A DNA stretch of 64,000 bases. Source: Morchella semilibera. Lineage: Eukaryota > Ascomycota > Pezizomycetes > Pezizales > Morchellaceae. The first letter of the stretch is position 1; every line of letters begins with the position of its first letter. Below, piece after piece: positions 1-11,047 of the stretch. The notes below the pieces were generated by a model. It had not been told where the DNA came from. It did not search any database and was given only the letters and a program-made list of their open reading frames with translations. The stretch covers positions 4,559,746 through 4,623,745 of the forward strand of contig CM018604.1 of NCBI GenBank assembly GCA_009192285.1, given 5' to 3'. A program made the position numbers and the translations under genes.

Positions 1-290
1 CAAAAGACTTACGCCCCCACCCGGGGCAGCTCTCCTAGAATTTACGAGGGGTTAGTGGGGGGGTTGAACCCGAGCGGTGTCGATCAGAGAGTGAACTCTA
101 TACCGCTCGACCAGCAACCCCCAGTGAGAGAAGATGTCGATTTTACACTCTTGGCTGCGGCACGGCCCACAGCAGACGCTAGCTTGGCAATGCCGCTTCC
201 AAGAAAGCATACATGTAAACGGCGCCAATAGATCTAGAGTGATTCATCGTGGCTGTTTTTACACTTTTGGCTACGGGACGGCCTACAATA
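1..290 (-). repeat. HP-SINE copy 1 with extended flank (cut by window edge)
   Basis: First of at least 22 copies of one repeat. On the minus strand it runs from a conserved GCCAAGCTAGCGT block (near 190), through a hairpin (about 57-122), to the GGGGGCGTAAGTCTTTTG end at position 1. The hairpin pairs CGAGCGGT with ACCGCTCG inside GGGGGTT/AACCCCC. The flank 201-290 (AGAAAGCAT..., CGGCCTACAATA) is shared with the copies at 30.3, 31.3 and 34.5 kb. It ends exactly where a TIR element is inserted at TA. Confidence 0.85.
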
Positions 291-689
291 CAGTAGACAC
301 TCGCTATAAGGATATGGTCGGGACCAAGAGTACGTATCCTTATAGCGAATTATCCTTATAGAAAGTGGGGAATTCTAGCAAAACGGCGGTTTCGGACCGG
401 CCACTGGTATCCTTATAGCGAGTACAGTCGCCTCTCGATAATAGGATACGGTTGGGACCGAAAAATCTGTGCTGAATATATTCTTATAAGGCGAGTATCA
501 CTATAAGAAGTAAGGAGATACTGGTAAAAAGGTACTTTAGCGCCAGTTCGGATATTTCTATAAGTATGATTTTGAGCACTAATACTGCGGCATGGTTTTA
601 AAAGCATAATTAAGGGTCTTTTGGAAGAGAATCATATACGAAGGAAAAGAGTTGTCAAAAACTGTAAACAAATCAGGGTTAGGGTTGGG

Positions 690-815
690 ACTTAGAGATA
701 TCACGTCCTTCCTTCTACACCTCCCATCTCCCCACGTCCTTCCTTCTACACCTCCATCTCCACACCCCCATCTCCACACCCCCATCTCCACACCTTCATT
801 TCTACACCCCTCCAT
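690..815. repeat. 14-bp minisatellite (CTCCATCTCCACAC-like)
   Basis: About eight imperfect 14-bp units such as CCCCATCTCCACAC. The same motif family (CTACGCCTTCATCT and variants) appears in the array modules and, inverted, at 37.1 and 43.05 kb. The translated proline/histidine-rich frames here are a by-product of the repeat. Confidence 0.85.
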
Positions 816-867
816 ACTAATCATACATGAGCTAATCGGTGAATTAAGCAGTATATTCAGTGAATCC

Positions 868-990
868 AAGCAGCGAATCAAGCAGCGAATCAAGCAGCGA
901 ATCAAGCAGCGAATCAAGCAGATATGGCAGGTAGGTACGGCAGGCAGGAATGGCAGGTAGGCAGGCAGGTAGGCAGGCAGGCAGGTGAAT
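868..990. repeat. AGCGAATCA and GGCAGGTA short tandem repeats
   Basis: About five copies of an 11-bp unit AGCAGCGAATC are followed by several GGCAGGTA/GGCAGGCA units. Equivalent but longer arrays occur in each module of the 38-63 kb array. Confidence 0.8.
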
Positions 991-1574
991 AGCGAAGACT
1001 TGTAGTATATAATCGGGAAGTAAATAAAAATTTAATTTGTGAAATTCACCTATGCCAGAAGGAGCGTGAATACTAGCCTACCTGCGCATCCATATTTTTC
1101 ACCGAATAAAATAACCTTTATAAACGTATTATCATGTATTAAAATCATTTATTGATATAAGGATTAATCGAAACATAGGTCAATAAGAGCCTATAGAAAA
1201 AAAAAATATTAAAAATCAAAAAAAGTCATATAATAGAAATATTAATGGCTTAATATAGGTTTATATTTTTATGGGAACTGGCGCTAAAGTATTTCGGGAC
1301 CGCCGATTGTTATCCTTATAACGAGAGTATCACTATATGAAGTATCACTATAACAAGAGCCGGCTGTATATCCTTATATAAAATATCCTTATAGCGAGAG
1401 TCTACTGTATACATAAGTACAGTCTCGGAAATGGGGGTATAAATGTAACCGTGGGGCTATGATATTCAGTCAAGGATACCGGTTTAAACCAGCATCGTAA
1501 GTAGAATACCCTATCGACACCGCATCAATAGCGTATTCTTACGGAATCGCTAGCGTAATGACTGGAATACGGTA

Positions 1575-2048
1575 CAGTCGAATCTCCCTATAAGGGTACA
1601 AAAGTGGCGCGGAGTCGTACCCTTATAGGCCGTGTACCCTTATACACGGGGTGAATTTGTGCCTACGAAGGCGATTATAGCTCGAGAACCATACCCTTAT
1701 AAGGCGATTACCCTTATAGTCGAATCTCCCTATAAGGGTACCCGTTATAAGAATAATCGCCCTGTAAGGGTATGTGTTTACTTTCTGGCCCTTGCTCATA
1801 CAAAATCACGCTTAGTATAAGGGTAAGCGCCCTATAAGGGTACCAATCTTTGGTCCCGACGTACCCTTATAGAGAGATTCAACTGTATCCCTTACGCTGT
1901 TAAAGCTGCCAACTTTGCCAAGTTTGATGTCTCAATTCTGCGGCTTGCGTGCGAGAATTGCGCTGTGCTACCACGTCTCAATGTTGGCAGCACTTAAGTA
2001 ACAACTTAAGGGATCGATAAGAGATACCATTATAGGGAGATTGGACTG
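1575..2048. mobile_element. MITE family D-like, outer copy nested in family C
   Basis: It begins CAGTCGAATCTCCCTATAAG and ends GGGAGATTGGACTG, flanked by TA. It contains a second, shorter family-D element (1717-1885). The segment 1886-2035 beyond that insert has no match elsewhere in the window. Confidence 0.75.
1717..1885. mobile_element. MITE family D, inner copy (169 bp)
   Basis: It starts TAGTCGAATCTCCCTATAAG (first base C to T relative to the family) and ends AGAGATTCAACTG, flanked by TA. It is close, in opposite orientation, to the 174-bp copy at 31433-31606: both carry GGGTACC, TATGTGTTTAC and GGTCCCGACGTAC blocks. This is the third nesting level in the region. Confidence 0.75.
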
Positions 2049-2120
2049 TAGTCAATTTCTGCCCATCTCCGGTACTGTAGATGCTGGCTTGGTGGTGGTG
2101 GTGGGGGGAAAAAAAATCGC

Positions 2121-2320
2121 CAACAAAAGACTTACGCCCCCACCCGGGGCAGCTCTCCTAGAATTTACGAGGGGTTAGTGGGGGGGTTGAACCCGAGCGG
2201 TGTCGATCAGAGAGTGAACTCTATACCGCTCGACCAGCAACCCCCAGTGATAGCAGCTGCCGTTTTCACGTTTTTGACTGCTGTGGCTTTTGTGTGCGTA
2301 CGCTAGCTTGGCAATGCCGG
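2121..2320 (-). repeat. HP-SINE copy 2
   Basis: Full-length copy almost identical to copy 1 over its first 130 bp (same GCTCGACCAGCAACCCCCAG arm), preceded on the plus strand by an A-run. An apparent 163-codon plus-strand frame starting inside this copy is not regarded as a gene. Confidence 0.88.
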
Positions 2321-2911
2321 CGGTAGCTCTTAGTGCCGCGGTTCCACTGGCCAAGCAGTATGTACATGCACGACCTGGAGTTCTAAGTACATGTACTTTG
2401 GAGCTTGAGCTTGGCTGGGTACTTTCAACCATCAAGCCGTGGGCACTCTTCGGAAGTCTCCCAGTTATCATCACCTGGCTGCACTTTTTGGAAACACGGA
2501 TAAGCACTAAACCCCCATCCCTCTGGCAAGGAGAATATGGCCGTAGGTTATACACACACCTGAAGGCACCGACCACTCTTCGACCCAGCAGCATCTTTCT
2601 CCTTCCACCAGCAGTGAGCTCCTTCCACCAGAGAACAGCTCTGTCCCTGCGGAGTATTCACATCAGACACTATCTTGCTGTAGTTATCGCCTTCCTTATG
2701 TATCTATATACAGTTTATTGGAGGGGAGTAAGAAGGTCTAGTAATAATCTAATTAGATCTATAAATGTTGCCGACACATGACACAAAACGCCGTGTTCCT
2801 AATCTACCCGGTGGAACAAAAAAGAAAAAAGAAATCTAATCCCGTCTATACTTATGCTCAAAGCCCAGGAGTTTTAGGAAGGAAAGATGGCGATAACAGG
2901 AAGCTTTCTGT
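2321..2911. other. Intergenic, no gene supported
   Basis: Between an HP-SINE copy and the 3' end of TIM17. One open frame to 2781 shows no recognisable domain, and its start lies in the repeat. The 3' untranslated region of TIM17 probably lies at the right edge. Confidence 0.5.
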
Positions 2912-3655
2912 CTAGCAGAAAGTAAAGTTCTCAGGACTTATGCAGCTAACGCCCCAGCTATGCTGTTCTCGAACGGCACCTATTTCCCCACACCTATCAG
3001 CACCCACCCACCCACCCACCTCCTAGGGGACGGGGAAGAAGAACATACCTTTGAGCCCTGCAACCCGCTGCTTCGAAATCCTATTCATCCCAATACCCAC
3101 GCCTTCGATGACTGCAAGCAGACAGGCGCACCCTACCGCGCCATTCCCCGCAGCCCTAATACCGCTACGCAGCGCAAGCGTACCGCCAGTCAGGAAGCCT
3201 GCAATAACTACACCCACCACCACCATCAGTACCGCACCCACACAAGGGGGAGAATAACACATACCAGCATTATACGGGTCCTCCTTCTGCCGGACCCCCT
3301 TGACGGCACAGTCGAATGTTGAGAAAAGACCTCCCCAGACGCCAAAGTTACCGCCGACGACTGGAGCGCGGGATTTGATTGCGGTGAGGGCATTGATGCG
3401 GCGGGCGCCCTAGGTGCGTGTGTTAGCTTGGACAGATGGTGGAGAATGAGGGAGCTCGGTGGAACCTACATCAGGTGAGTTGCGAAAGCCTTTAACGCCG
3501 TGCCAGACTGCGCCGCCAATTGCCTATAGAGGAGCTGTTAGCTATACTGTTTGGTTGAAAGGTACTAATAGAATCAAACTTACCCCCATAGCAAATGCAC
3601 CCCCGAAGTCGTTAAGCACGACCCAGGGGCAAGGATCGCGCGTGTGGTCCGCCAT
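2912..3655 (-). CDS. TIM17: Mitochondrial import translocase subunit Tim17
   Basis: Core channel-associated subunit of the TIM23 complex of the mitochondrial inner membrane, needed for import of presequence proteins. Five exons on the minus strand: 3655-3584, 3523-3470, 3409-3265, 3207-3049 and a last exon starting near 2979. The first four join in frame to 143 residues. They begin with the classic start [20 protein letters not shown] and continue through [34 protein letters not shown] and [19 protein letters not shown] to [15 protein letters not shown], the signature order of Tim17. Introns are 57-60 bp with GTAAGT/GTATGT donors. The last exon is unresolved: an acceptor at 2980 gives a stop at 2912, another near 2965 gives a stop at 2938. 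The family is usually about 150-170 residues, so only a short hydrophilic tail is in doubt. Expected to be an essential single-copy gene and a good species marker. Confidence 0.92.
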
Positions 3656-4430
3656 AGCTAACCTACTAGCTAGCTATGGAACTGACGTAGTTTGGTTTTA
3701 TGGATGCAAAAGAGAAAGATTGACAGAAAAGGGGGAGGAATTGAGCTCCGTCGGAACTTGGTGGCTATTTATCAGGTAGTGAGTATGCAGGGGAGGACGA
3801 GCGAAGGGAGAGGGGAGGGGACGGGGGCCTATCGGGGAATTTTGATCAAAGCTAACCTTCAAAAACTTTTTTTTTCGGGGGTGGATCGTCAGGGATTGGA
3901 AGAGAGACAGCGGGTGGCTAACCGGGTATGGGATAGTACGGGCTTGGCGGGGGGTGAGTGGGGGCGTTCGTGCGTCGACGGCTAATATGTGGGCTAGGGG
4001 CTGGGTGTGATTGCTTCATGGGTGGTCGTTCGGCTTGAAGTGCGTAGGACTATTTGCCCGGTACACCCATATGCTGGTGTGGCTGTCTTGTATGGTGATA
4101 TATAGAAGACATCTCTCTTATACTGCAACCAGCCATATCATTCAAGTCCCGCCCTATTCATGGTCCATTCTCAATAAGCGTTGTGGCTTGGGGGGCCCTT
4201 GAAAAGCTCATGGTTCGAGTACTTGATCAAGAACAGGTTATGTATGTAACTACATGATGCCTCAAATTGGAAAACATCGTTAGGCACCATAGCCTAGAGA
4301 ACGTCTCGTAGAAGAAAGGAATGACAAATAAGTATACATGAAATAAATACCAGAGCTCTCTCCAGAGCTCTCCCAAAAATTGAGACTGTTCCTTTTACAC
4401 TTCCCCAACCACATAAGAAAACCCTATTAG
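3656..4430. other. Intergenic between TIM17 5' end and DUF2235 3' end
   Basis: TIM17 promoter side on the left and DUF2235 3' side on the right. Short open frames show no recognisable domain. Nothing else supported. Confidence 0.5.
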
Positions 4431-6084
4431 CTAAGCCTTCCATCGCGTAGGCCAACCCATGTACTTCTCCTGGCACATATTCTCTACTACCCACCTCCCC
4501 GCCAGGTACTTTTCGGCCGCCTCCAAGGGATCTTCCTCCAATATCCTCCCGTCTAGGTGGTCCCAGCGACCCTCAATCTCGTCATAGTTCCATCCTTCAA
4601 GGGCGGCCGGTTTCCATTCCTTGTCCATTAATTGCCTAATCCGGACTGATCTGTGCATGCTCTCATGTGTGCACATCCCTTCCTTTTCGTCCTCTTGGGT
4701 GAGATACCCCCCCGGTGTTCTATGAACCCCACTCATGAGCCACATCAACATGGTGTCTGCCGAATTTTCAATCTTCCCTCCCGCCCACTGGAGCATTGGG
4801 TTGAGCACCCCCGTCAATTCATCATGTACGGGGTTTTGGAGGATTTCCACAAGGTTTGATTTGCTAAATTCGAGGAAGGGACTGAGCTGCTGGATCATCC
4901 AGCCAAGGGTCACATCAGCAATCTCTTGGTTCTCGTAGCCCCCGCCGATGTTGGTGTGAACGCCGGGGAACCAGACTTGTTTGAGGTTTGTTTTGGAGCC
5001 GACGGGTTTCTTCCAGAGTGTTGGTGTGAAGGGGCCTCGGTGCTCGTCGATTGCCAGAGCGTGGAAGGCGTTCTCAACAACCTCGGAGAGTCCGACATCG
5101 TGGAATCCAATTCTGAAAAGTCAGCACGAATATTGGAGCGGGGTGTCTGATGCAATTCATACTGTTTATGACCCGTGTCCACAGTAGTGAGCCTCTTCTT
5201 GCCCACGAAAGGAAGCTTTATCTCTATCGACGGGACTCCGAGCGCCCCGACGGTGTCCCAGCAACCAATTGCTTTAATGCAGACTTGGCTCACTGGAATA
5301 ACATACTTATTGCCTTTATCCCACAATTGTTGGATCTTCCTAATATAACAAGGCCGTTTAGTTTATGGTTTTATTCTGCGCGGTAGCAGGCGGGGGTTGT
5401 TACTCTGGCGTGTATTCGTTGCGTGTATATGTCCTCCAAACCTCGGAGAAATCGTTCATACCCTTTTTCGTCAAAACACCGATACAGCTAATCAACCCGC
5501 ATACAGAGCGTGCTGTATAGGCACCTCGCGAAAATCCTATAAGGAATATCTCATCGCGTTTGTGATAGTTGTGGGCGAGGAACCCGTACACTGTGCGGAT
5601 ATTATCATCGAGTCCAACGCCAGTTCCACCTATGGGTTCAATTAATTAGTAATTAGGTGAGTTGTGTTGCGACAATCCAGGGTACGCACCACCAAGGATC
5701 TTGTCGAGCTTCCCACTTGTGCCTACCCCGCGCATATAGTACACGATCTGCTGTGTCTTGTCATGCTTCGAAAACGACTTTATAGCCCGCGATAACCGCG
5801 TTACATTCGAAGGAGGCGCCTTCTCTGTTCCATCGGACCTCTGCCATGTTCCTGTTTCTAGGTTAGCCCTATATAAAGTGTGGCCGGCCTAAGCGGATAC
5901 GAACACACATACCATCGCAGCAGATTATTATCCTCTTAGCCTTCTGGGACTTCTTTTTCTTCTTCTTCGGTTGTTCAGAGAGGAATTCGATATTTTGTAG
6001 CTTGAGGTGCGCCCGGAGCCCCTCATACTTCAAGAATTCTACCTCGGAAGTATATGAATATGATCTGGGGAGCGGTGGAATCAT
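4431..6084 (-). CDS. DUF2235 family alpha/beta hydrolase (putative lipase)
   Basis: Five exons on the minus strand: 6084-5913, 5857-5690, 5629-5404, 5339-5163 and 5112-4431. Introns are 50-64 bp with GTATGT, GTGCGT, GTAACA and GTATGA donors. The product is 474 residues. After a lysine-rich stretch (about 39-46) comes the family start motif KRIIICCDETGTWQ. The nucleophile elbow GFSRGAYTAR places Ser at about 147. GCWDTVGALG gives Asp at about 217, and FPGVHTNIGGGY gives His at about 300, so the Ser-Asp-His triad is complete. THESMHRSVRIR near the C-terminus is also typical of the family. DUF2235 includes phospholipases among bacterial type VI effectors; fungal members are mostly uncharacterised, so the substrate here is unknown. 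No signal peptide is seen, suggesting a cytosolic protein. It is divergently transcribed from the NLR at 7241. A further upstream exon cannot be excluded. Confidence 0.9.
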
Positions 6085-7240
6085 ATTTGGTGGTCAATCG
6101 AGAAGATGTATTGTAGAGGATTGATCCACCTGGAAAAAGCCTCCTCATATATATACTCGCACATGTCTTAACCCCCGTACGCCGAGACACCCGGAGAGCC
6201 ATGGACAGAATGCGATACATCTCCGGGAAAAAAAGAAAAATGCCACGTTTTCTGAGACAATGTTATTCTGCAGCCGACAGAAGTGTATGTCAAGTAGTGG
6301 GCGGACGGGCCAATTCATTTGTTGCGTAATGTGAAGTAGATGATCATGAGCTGAGGCCTCAGCTATTTTATTTCTATTCATCAAGGAGAACACTTTTTCC
6401 CCCAATGGCGGGGTAGCGAGCTTTGCATGGGCCCGGATGTTCCACGATGGTGACATTGAAAGTTTTCGGGTTTGGGGGCGGTCGGATGAGCATTCCTGAT
6501 AGGTCCCTGCATGAGTATTGGCACATAACAGCTACCCCAGCGCTGATCAAAGTTCAGGGATCAGCTCCTGGCGTCCTGCGCTGATCACTCCTGGATGAAG
6601 ACGACATATTGAATCGCGTACTCGATAAATTTAAACGCCTATCCAAACACTTTGTTCAACTCCGTGACACTGCCAGGGTGGTGCCGTGATTGTTTGACGG
6701 TTCAAGGCGTTATGCAGAACCGTCTGGAACCAGAGTAGGGTATCAATCGATCGAATCAAATGCTGACAGCAATGTGGTTACAAAGGACACTCCTCGGTGC
6801 AGACATCCAAACAACTTCCAATTCCTACACATTCACGTGATCATTATTCTCATGGGCAATCACTCGCTCAAATCACGACCAGAAGAACTCAAGGCATAAT
6901 ATATGCACTATGCATACATAAGCCTAAGGGGTAGGCTGAACATATATGCGTTTGTGCGGATGCACTCTAAGCCTATCGTTAATTGCCTACATAACGCATG
7001 TAATCTTGCACTGCGTAGAATCCTGTATGCTGGACCTCTCACAATTATTCATGACGACGATGAACTATTTATAACCGGCGATTGGGATAAGCTTGGTTGA
7101 ATCAGCTACGTTACCGTTACACAACGCATGAGCCTCAAATATGACAGATACGAATGATAATGGTCCGCTAAATATAAAGAGCAGCTTAATTCCCACCCCC
7201 CCTTCGGTAACAGTCTTGACTCCACCTAACTGAGCCCGTC
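6085..7240. promoter_or_regulatory. Shared head-to-head promoter region of DUF2235 and NLR genes
   Basis: A 1.16-kb region between two divergent start codons, so it must hold both promoters and 5' untranslated regions. A minus-strand frame at 6145-6456 has no recognisable domain and could be 5' leader. No individual transcription-factor site is claimed. Confidence 0.45.
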
Positions 7241-10200
7241 ATGCTGAAACCCGGCCGAAAAACCACCAACGAACAGCTAAATTCATGCATTCACCTGACG
7301 AACTCCGTGGCCGCACTATGTTACGAACATCTTAGCACCGTGCTGCGGATTCCTACTGGATTCCAGAGCCTCGTCGACGATATTGATGGCTTTTTGCGGA
7401 TCTTGGGGGTGGTTAATCTCCGGGAGATTAGGGCGTCGGAATTTGGTCTCGCAATTCAGGAATGTGTGGAGCACATGACATGGCTGCGGAGAGGTTTGGG
7501 GGAAAGGCGTATGAAGCGGTGGAAGAGTAGTGATGTGACGGAATACAAAAGGCGGGTTAAAAAATTAAGGATGCTTTGGGAGACCGCGGCGGCCGGGATG
7601 GATCAATTGTGAGCGTGAAGTCGCCTTTTCCGTCTATTTCGCTGACTTGGAACGACTACAAGACCAACGCCGAAAGTTATTGATGCACGTATATCGGGAA
7701 CAATACTCGAGAAGGGGCCTTTACTCTACGATTATAACTACGAACTTGAGGTTCTAGGTATGAAGCTTAAGCTACAGTGATATCATCCTTATCTAACACT
7801 TGAGCAGCTCGAGGAAAACGTGAAAAGGTTCTCAACTGGCTATATCCGGAACCTTATGATACACGACATCTAGAAATCAAAGGTCGAAGAAATGATAGTA
7901 TTGGAAGGTGGTTTTTCAGCTCCCGCGAAGCTCAAAAGTGGATCGGGGGTAAGCGTGCGGTTAGTTTGCTTTGGGGTCGTAGTTATGGTGGGTGTATCCA
8001 CTCCTTATTTGGCGTTTATGCTGACTATAGGCATAGCTGGTTCTGGGAAGACGTTCCTGAGGTACTTTTATAATGCAAATACCGTTATACGCAACTAACT
8101 AACAAAACATTGTTCCAGCTCACTCATAATCGACACTATCAAAGATCATGCACCCCAGGGAAGTGTCGGGGTAGCATACATCTATTTTAGCTACAAGGAT
8201 CAGACCCAACAAAGGCCCGCCCACGTTTTTGCCAGCATGATCAGGCAGTTCTCCGACCAATTGCCAAAACTCCCCGTAGAGGTTGCAGATCTCTATGGTA
8301 AATTAAGTTCTGAAAATAGGAGACCCACTGCCATGCAATTGTTTACTCTTCTCATCACTGTTGTTGAGTCGTTTGACCATGCATATGTGATCTGGGACGC
8401 CTTTGATGAGTGCGATAAGGCATTACAGAGGAAGCAACTGATACCACTGTTCCAGCGGATGGCGCAGAGTGGGATTTTCAAGTTGTTTGTCACGAGTCGG
8501 ATAAATACGTTAACGGATGAGGGACAAGATATATTCTCTGCGTTTGGACTTGCGACAAAAATTCACATCTCGGCGCGAGATGAGGATATCAGGACCTATA
8601 TCGAGGAGAAGATTAATGAGAACCCTCGATTTCAACGCCTAATTAGGATAGGAAATTACAGGGAGAGGGTTGTATCTGAACTTCAGATTTGTTCTTGTAA
8701 ATTGTAAGTCAAGCACACGCTTACTGCAATACTTGCTGACAAAGTTGATTGCAGATTTTTACAAGTGGACCTGCACATTAGATATCTTTGCCAACAGCCA
8801 ACCTTACGAAAAGTTCTTATAGAGCTCGAAAAACTCAAATCATACACAGATAGCAGAAACAATGTCTTGCCTCAAACCTTAAGCCTGGTTTTAAGTACCC
8901 TTCTAAACCAAACAGAAAATCTTTTAAAGTTGGCAATCAAGACTCTCTCATGGCTAGTCAAAGCCCAGCGAACGTTTACAATTCGAGAGCTCAAGCAGGC
9001 TATATCGGTAGAGGCAGGCCACTACAAGTTAGATGAATCAGCCATCCCAGATGAAAAAACACTTATCGATGTTTGCTCCGGCCTGGTTGTAATTGACGGT
9101 GGTACCGTTAGGCTATCACACAAATCGGTGCACGAATATCTTGTGGAGAACGCAATTATTCCTCAGAACGCCGAAGAGGATATAGCAATGTCATGCATAA
9201 CATTTCTCTCATACAATGACTTTTCTAGGGGCGCCTGCGTACACAAATGTCAACTTGATATTCGGCATAAAATGTACCCTTTTATGGACTACGCAGCCAA
9301 AAACTTGGGATTTCACCTTCAGTCATGCGACGAAAATATATCAATAAATCCTCTATCGCACCTCCTTGAACACCAGGGAAGACTTGCGTCTTACCTACAA
9401 GCTCTAAAGGCTCATGGCTCATACTCAAAGGACTCAGGACACTACATTCGGTATATAAAACAGACACCTTTGCACGTAGCTGCATCTCTAGGACACAGCT
9501 CCTTGGTGAAACTATTGCTAGAAAGAGGTGCTACAGATTTCGATACAAAAGGCACAGGCTGTAGTATCGGCGATAGGAGCGCAATCCATTGTGCGACGAA
9601 TGCGGGCCATGCGTCGATAGTTAAGATGCTACTCCAAAAAGGGATAAATGTCTCGGAGGCCATAGACGGTGAGAAGGCACTGCTCACAGCAGCATGGGGA
9701 GGATGGAGCTTGACCGTAAAGTTGTTACTTGAGGAAGGCGCTGATATCTCAGATGTTGGGCATGACGGGGATACGGCTTTACACAGAGCAGCATCAAACG
9801 GACATTTAGAGGTTGCCCAAATACTTCTTGATAAGGGGCTGAGTCCGTCTGTAAAAGCTAGGGATGGAATGACGGCTTTACACAGAGCAGCGTTCTTAGG
9901 CCATGATTCAGTCGTTGAACTCCTACTTGATAGAGGTGCCAATATCTCGAGCACTGGAGATAATCGAGAAACCGCGCTCCACCAAGCCGCATCTGGAGGC
10001 CACCGAGACGTAGTTGAAATGTTACTAAATGGAGGGGCAAATATTTCTGCGACAAAGACTTACGGGGAAACACCATTACATTGTGCAGCTTCGGGAGGAC
10101 ATGAGCAGGTAGTTCGATTACTACTTGGCAGGGGTGCCAATGTAGGGGCGTCAGCGGTAAAGAACGGGGGAGAGACTGCCCTCCATCAAGCAGCCTCTGA

Positions 10201-11047
10201 AGGGTTCAGGATGGTAGTCGGGGTGTTGATCGATTCTGGCGCGGATATTGAAGTTAAAACTAGATACGGTGTTAGTGTTCTGCAAAGAGCGGCACATGGA
10301 GGGCACACGTCGGTAGTCCGCTTTCTCCTCGATAAAGGCGCCGATGTGTCAGCGGCAACAATATATGGAGTTACGGCGTTACATCGGGCAGCTTCTGCGG
10401 GGCATGAAGCGACAGTCCAGCTGCTTCTTGAACGGGGCGCTATTTGCTCTACCTTCGACTCTGAGGGAGGGACTGCACTTCACGGAGCAGCGGCTGGTGG
10501 ACACTATTATGTCGTCAAATTACTTATGGAATACGGTGTCGAAATTGATGAGTTGACAAAGAATACCGGAGAAACGGCACTTCACAAAGCCGCATTTGGG
10601 GGGCATCGGCTACTGGTCGATTTTCTGCTTCAGAGCGGCGCCAATCGTTTGGCCTCGGCAAAGGATGGGACGATACCACTGCACAGAGCTGCATCTTGCG
10701 GACACGGATCAGTTGCTCGAGCTCTCCTCAATGATCTCGCGGATCAGCAAGTATCGGCAGCAAAGCACAACGGAGAAACCCCAATTCATTGTGCCACGCT
10801 GGGAGGTTATGACTCGATGGTTACCCTGCTCATCGAAAACGGCGCGGAGGTTTCAAAGAGGAACTGCCGTGGTGAAACGGCGCTGCATGTTGCGGCATAT
10901 GCGGGACATATTTCGACAGCTTTCATTCTGCTCGATCACGGCGCCAGAGTCACAGATAAAACAGACTATTCCGAGAATGCAATTGATAGAGCAAGAGCAG
11001 CTAGTCATTCTGTGCTACGAGATCTCTTATGGAATGAGTTGTCATGA
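7241..11047 (+). CDS. NACHT-ankyrin STAND receptor (fungal NLR)
   Basis: Six exons: 7241-7608, 7663-7757, 7808-7948, 8031-8061, 8119-8703 and 8755-11047, joined in frame to 1170 residues. Introns are 50-82 bp, three with CTGAC-like branch sites; one exon is only 31 bp and carries most of the P-loop. Residues 1 to about 165 form a helical N-terminal region resembling fungal HeLo-like/STAND N-termini, unassigned. A KREKVLNWLYPEPYDTRH linker leads to the NTPase: Walker A GIAGSGKT at about 202-209, and a Walker B-like YVIWDAFDECD near 301-311, followed by FKLFVTSR. The winged-helix part (about 440-540) ends in RLSHKSVHEYLV. From about 643 to 1165 come 15 full ankyrin repeats plus one degenerate repeat, many nearly alike (TALHRAAS.GH motif). 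Fungal NLRs act in non-self recognition and regulated cell death; the ligand here is unknown. The gene looks intact. Confidence 0.93.

Larger units (their letters stand above)
535..1289 (+). mobile_element. Minisatellite-carrying TIR element (CTTTAGCGCCAGTTC ends)
   Basis: The ends are perfect inverted repeats of CTTTAGCGCCAGTTC flanked by TA on both sides. Inside lie a GGGTTAGGGTT motif, a 14-bp minisatellite, AGCGAATCA repeats, GGCAGGTA repeats and a unique 3' part. The same internal order recurs in the elements at 36.7, 42.5 (both inverted) and 61.0 kb. It is inserted into the CAGTAGAC element. No coding capacity is visible. Confidence 0.8.
291..1407. mobile_element. TA-flanked TIR element (CAGTAGAC family), itself interrupted
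   Basis: The left end CAGTAGACACTCGCTATAAG and the reverse complement of the right end CAGTAGACTCTCGCTATAAG match at 19 of 20 bases. TA dinucleotides flank both ends (289-290 and 1408-1409), as in Tc1/mariner-type elements. Inside, TATCCTTATAGCGAG-like motifs recur several times. A second element (535-1289) sits within it, so the host element is only about 360 bp. No transposase reading frame is visible, so it is non-autonomous. Confidence 0.8.
1420..2077. mobile_element. MITE family C (CAGTCTCGGAAATGGG end), interrupted
   Basis: The left end CAGTCTCGGAAATGGGGGTA and the reversed right end CAGTACCGGAGATGGGCAGA form imperfect TIRs flanked by TA. The intact 188-bp copy at 57474-57661 reads straight through the point where another MITE (1575-2048) interrupts this one, which proves the nesting. 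Confidence 0.85.

Noticed and set aside
2290-2781. 163-codon plus-strand frame
   Set aside because: Starts within an HP-SINE copy, has no recognisable domain, and no homologous frame continues in other HP-SINE flanks.
9442-9954. 170-codon minus-strand frame inside the NLR
   Set aside because: Antisense shadow of the ankyrin repeats, which lack stops on the opposite strand because of their uniform codon use.
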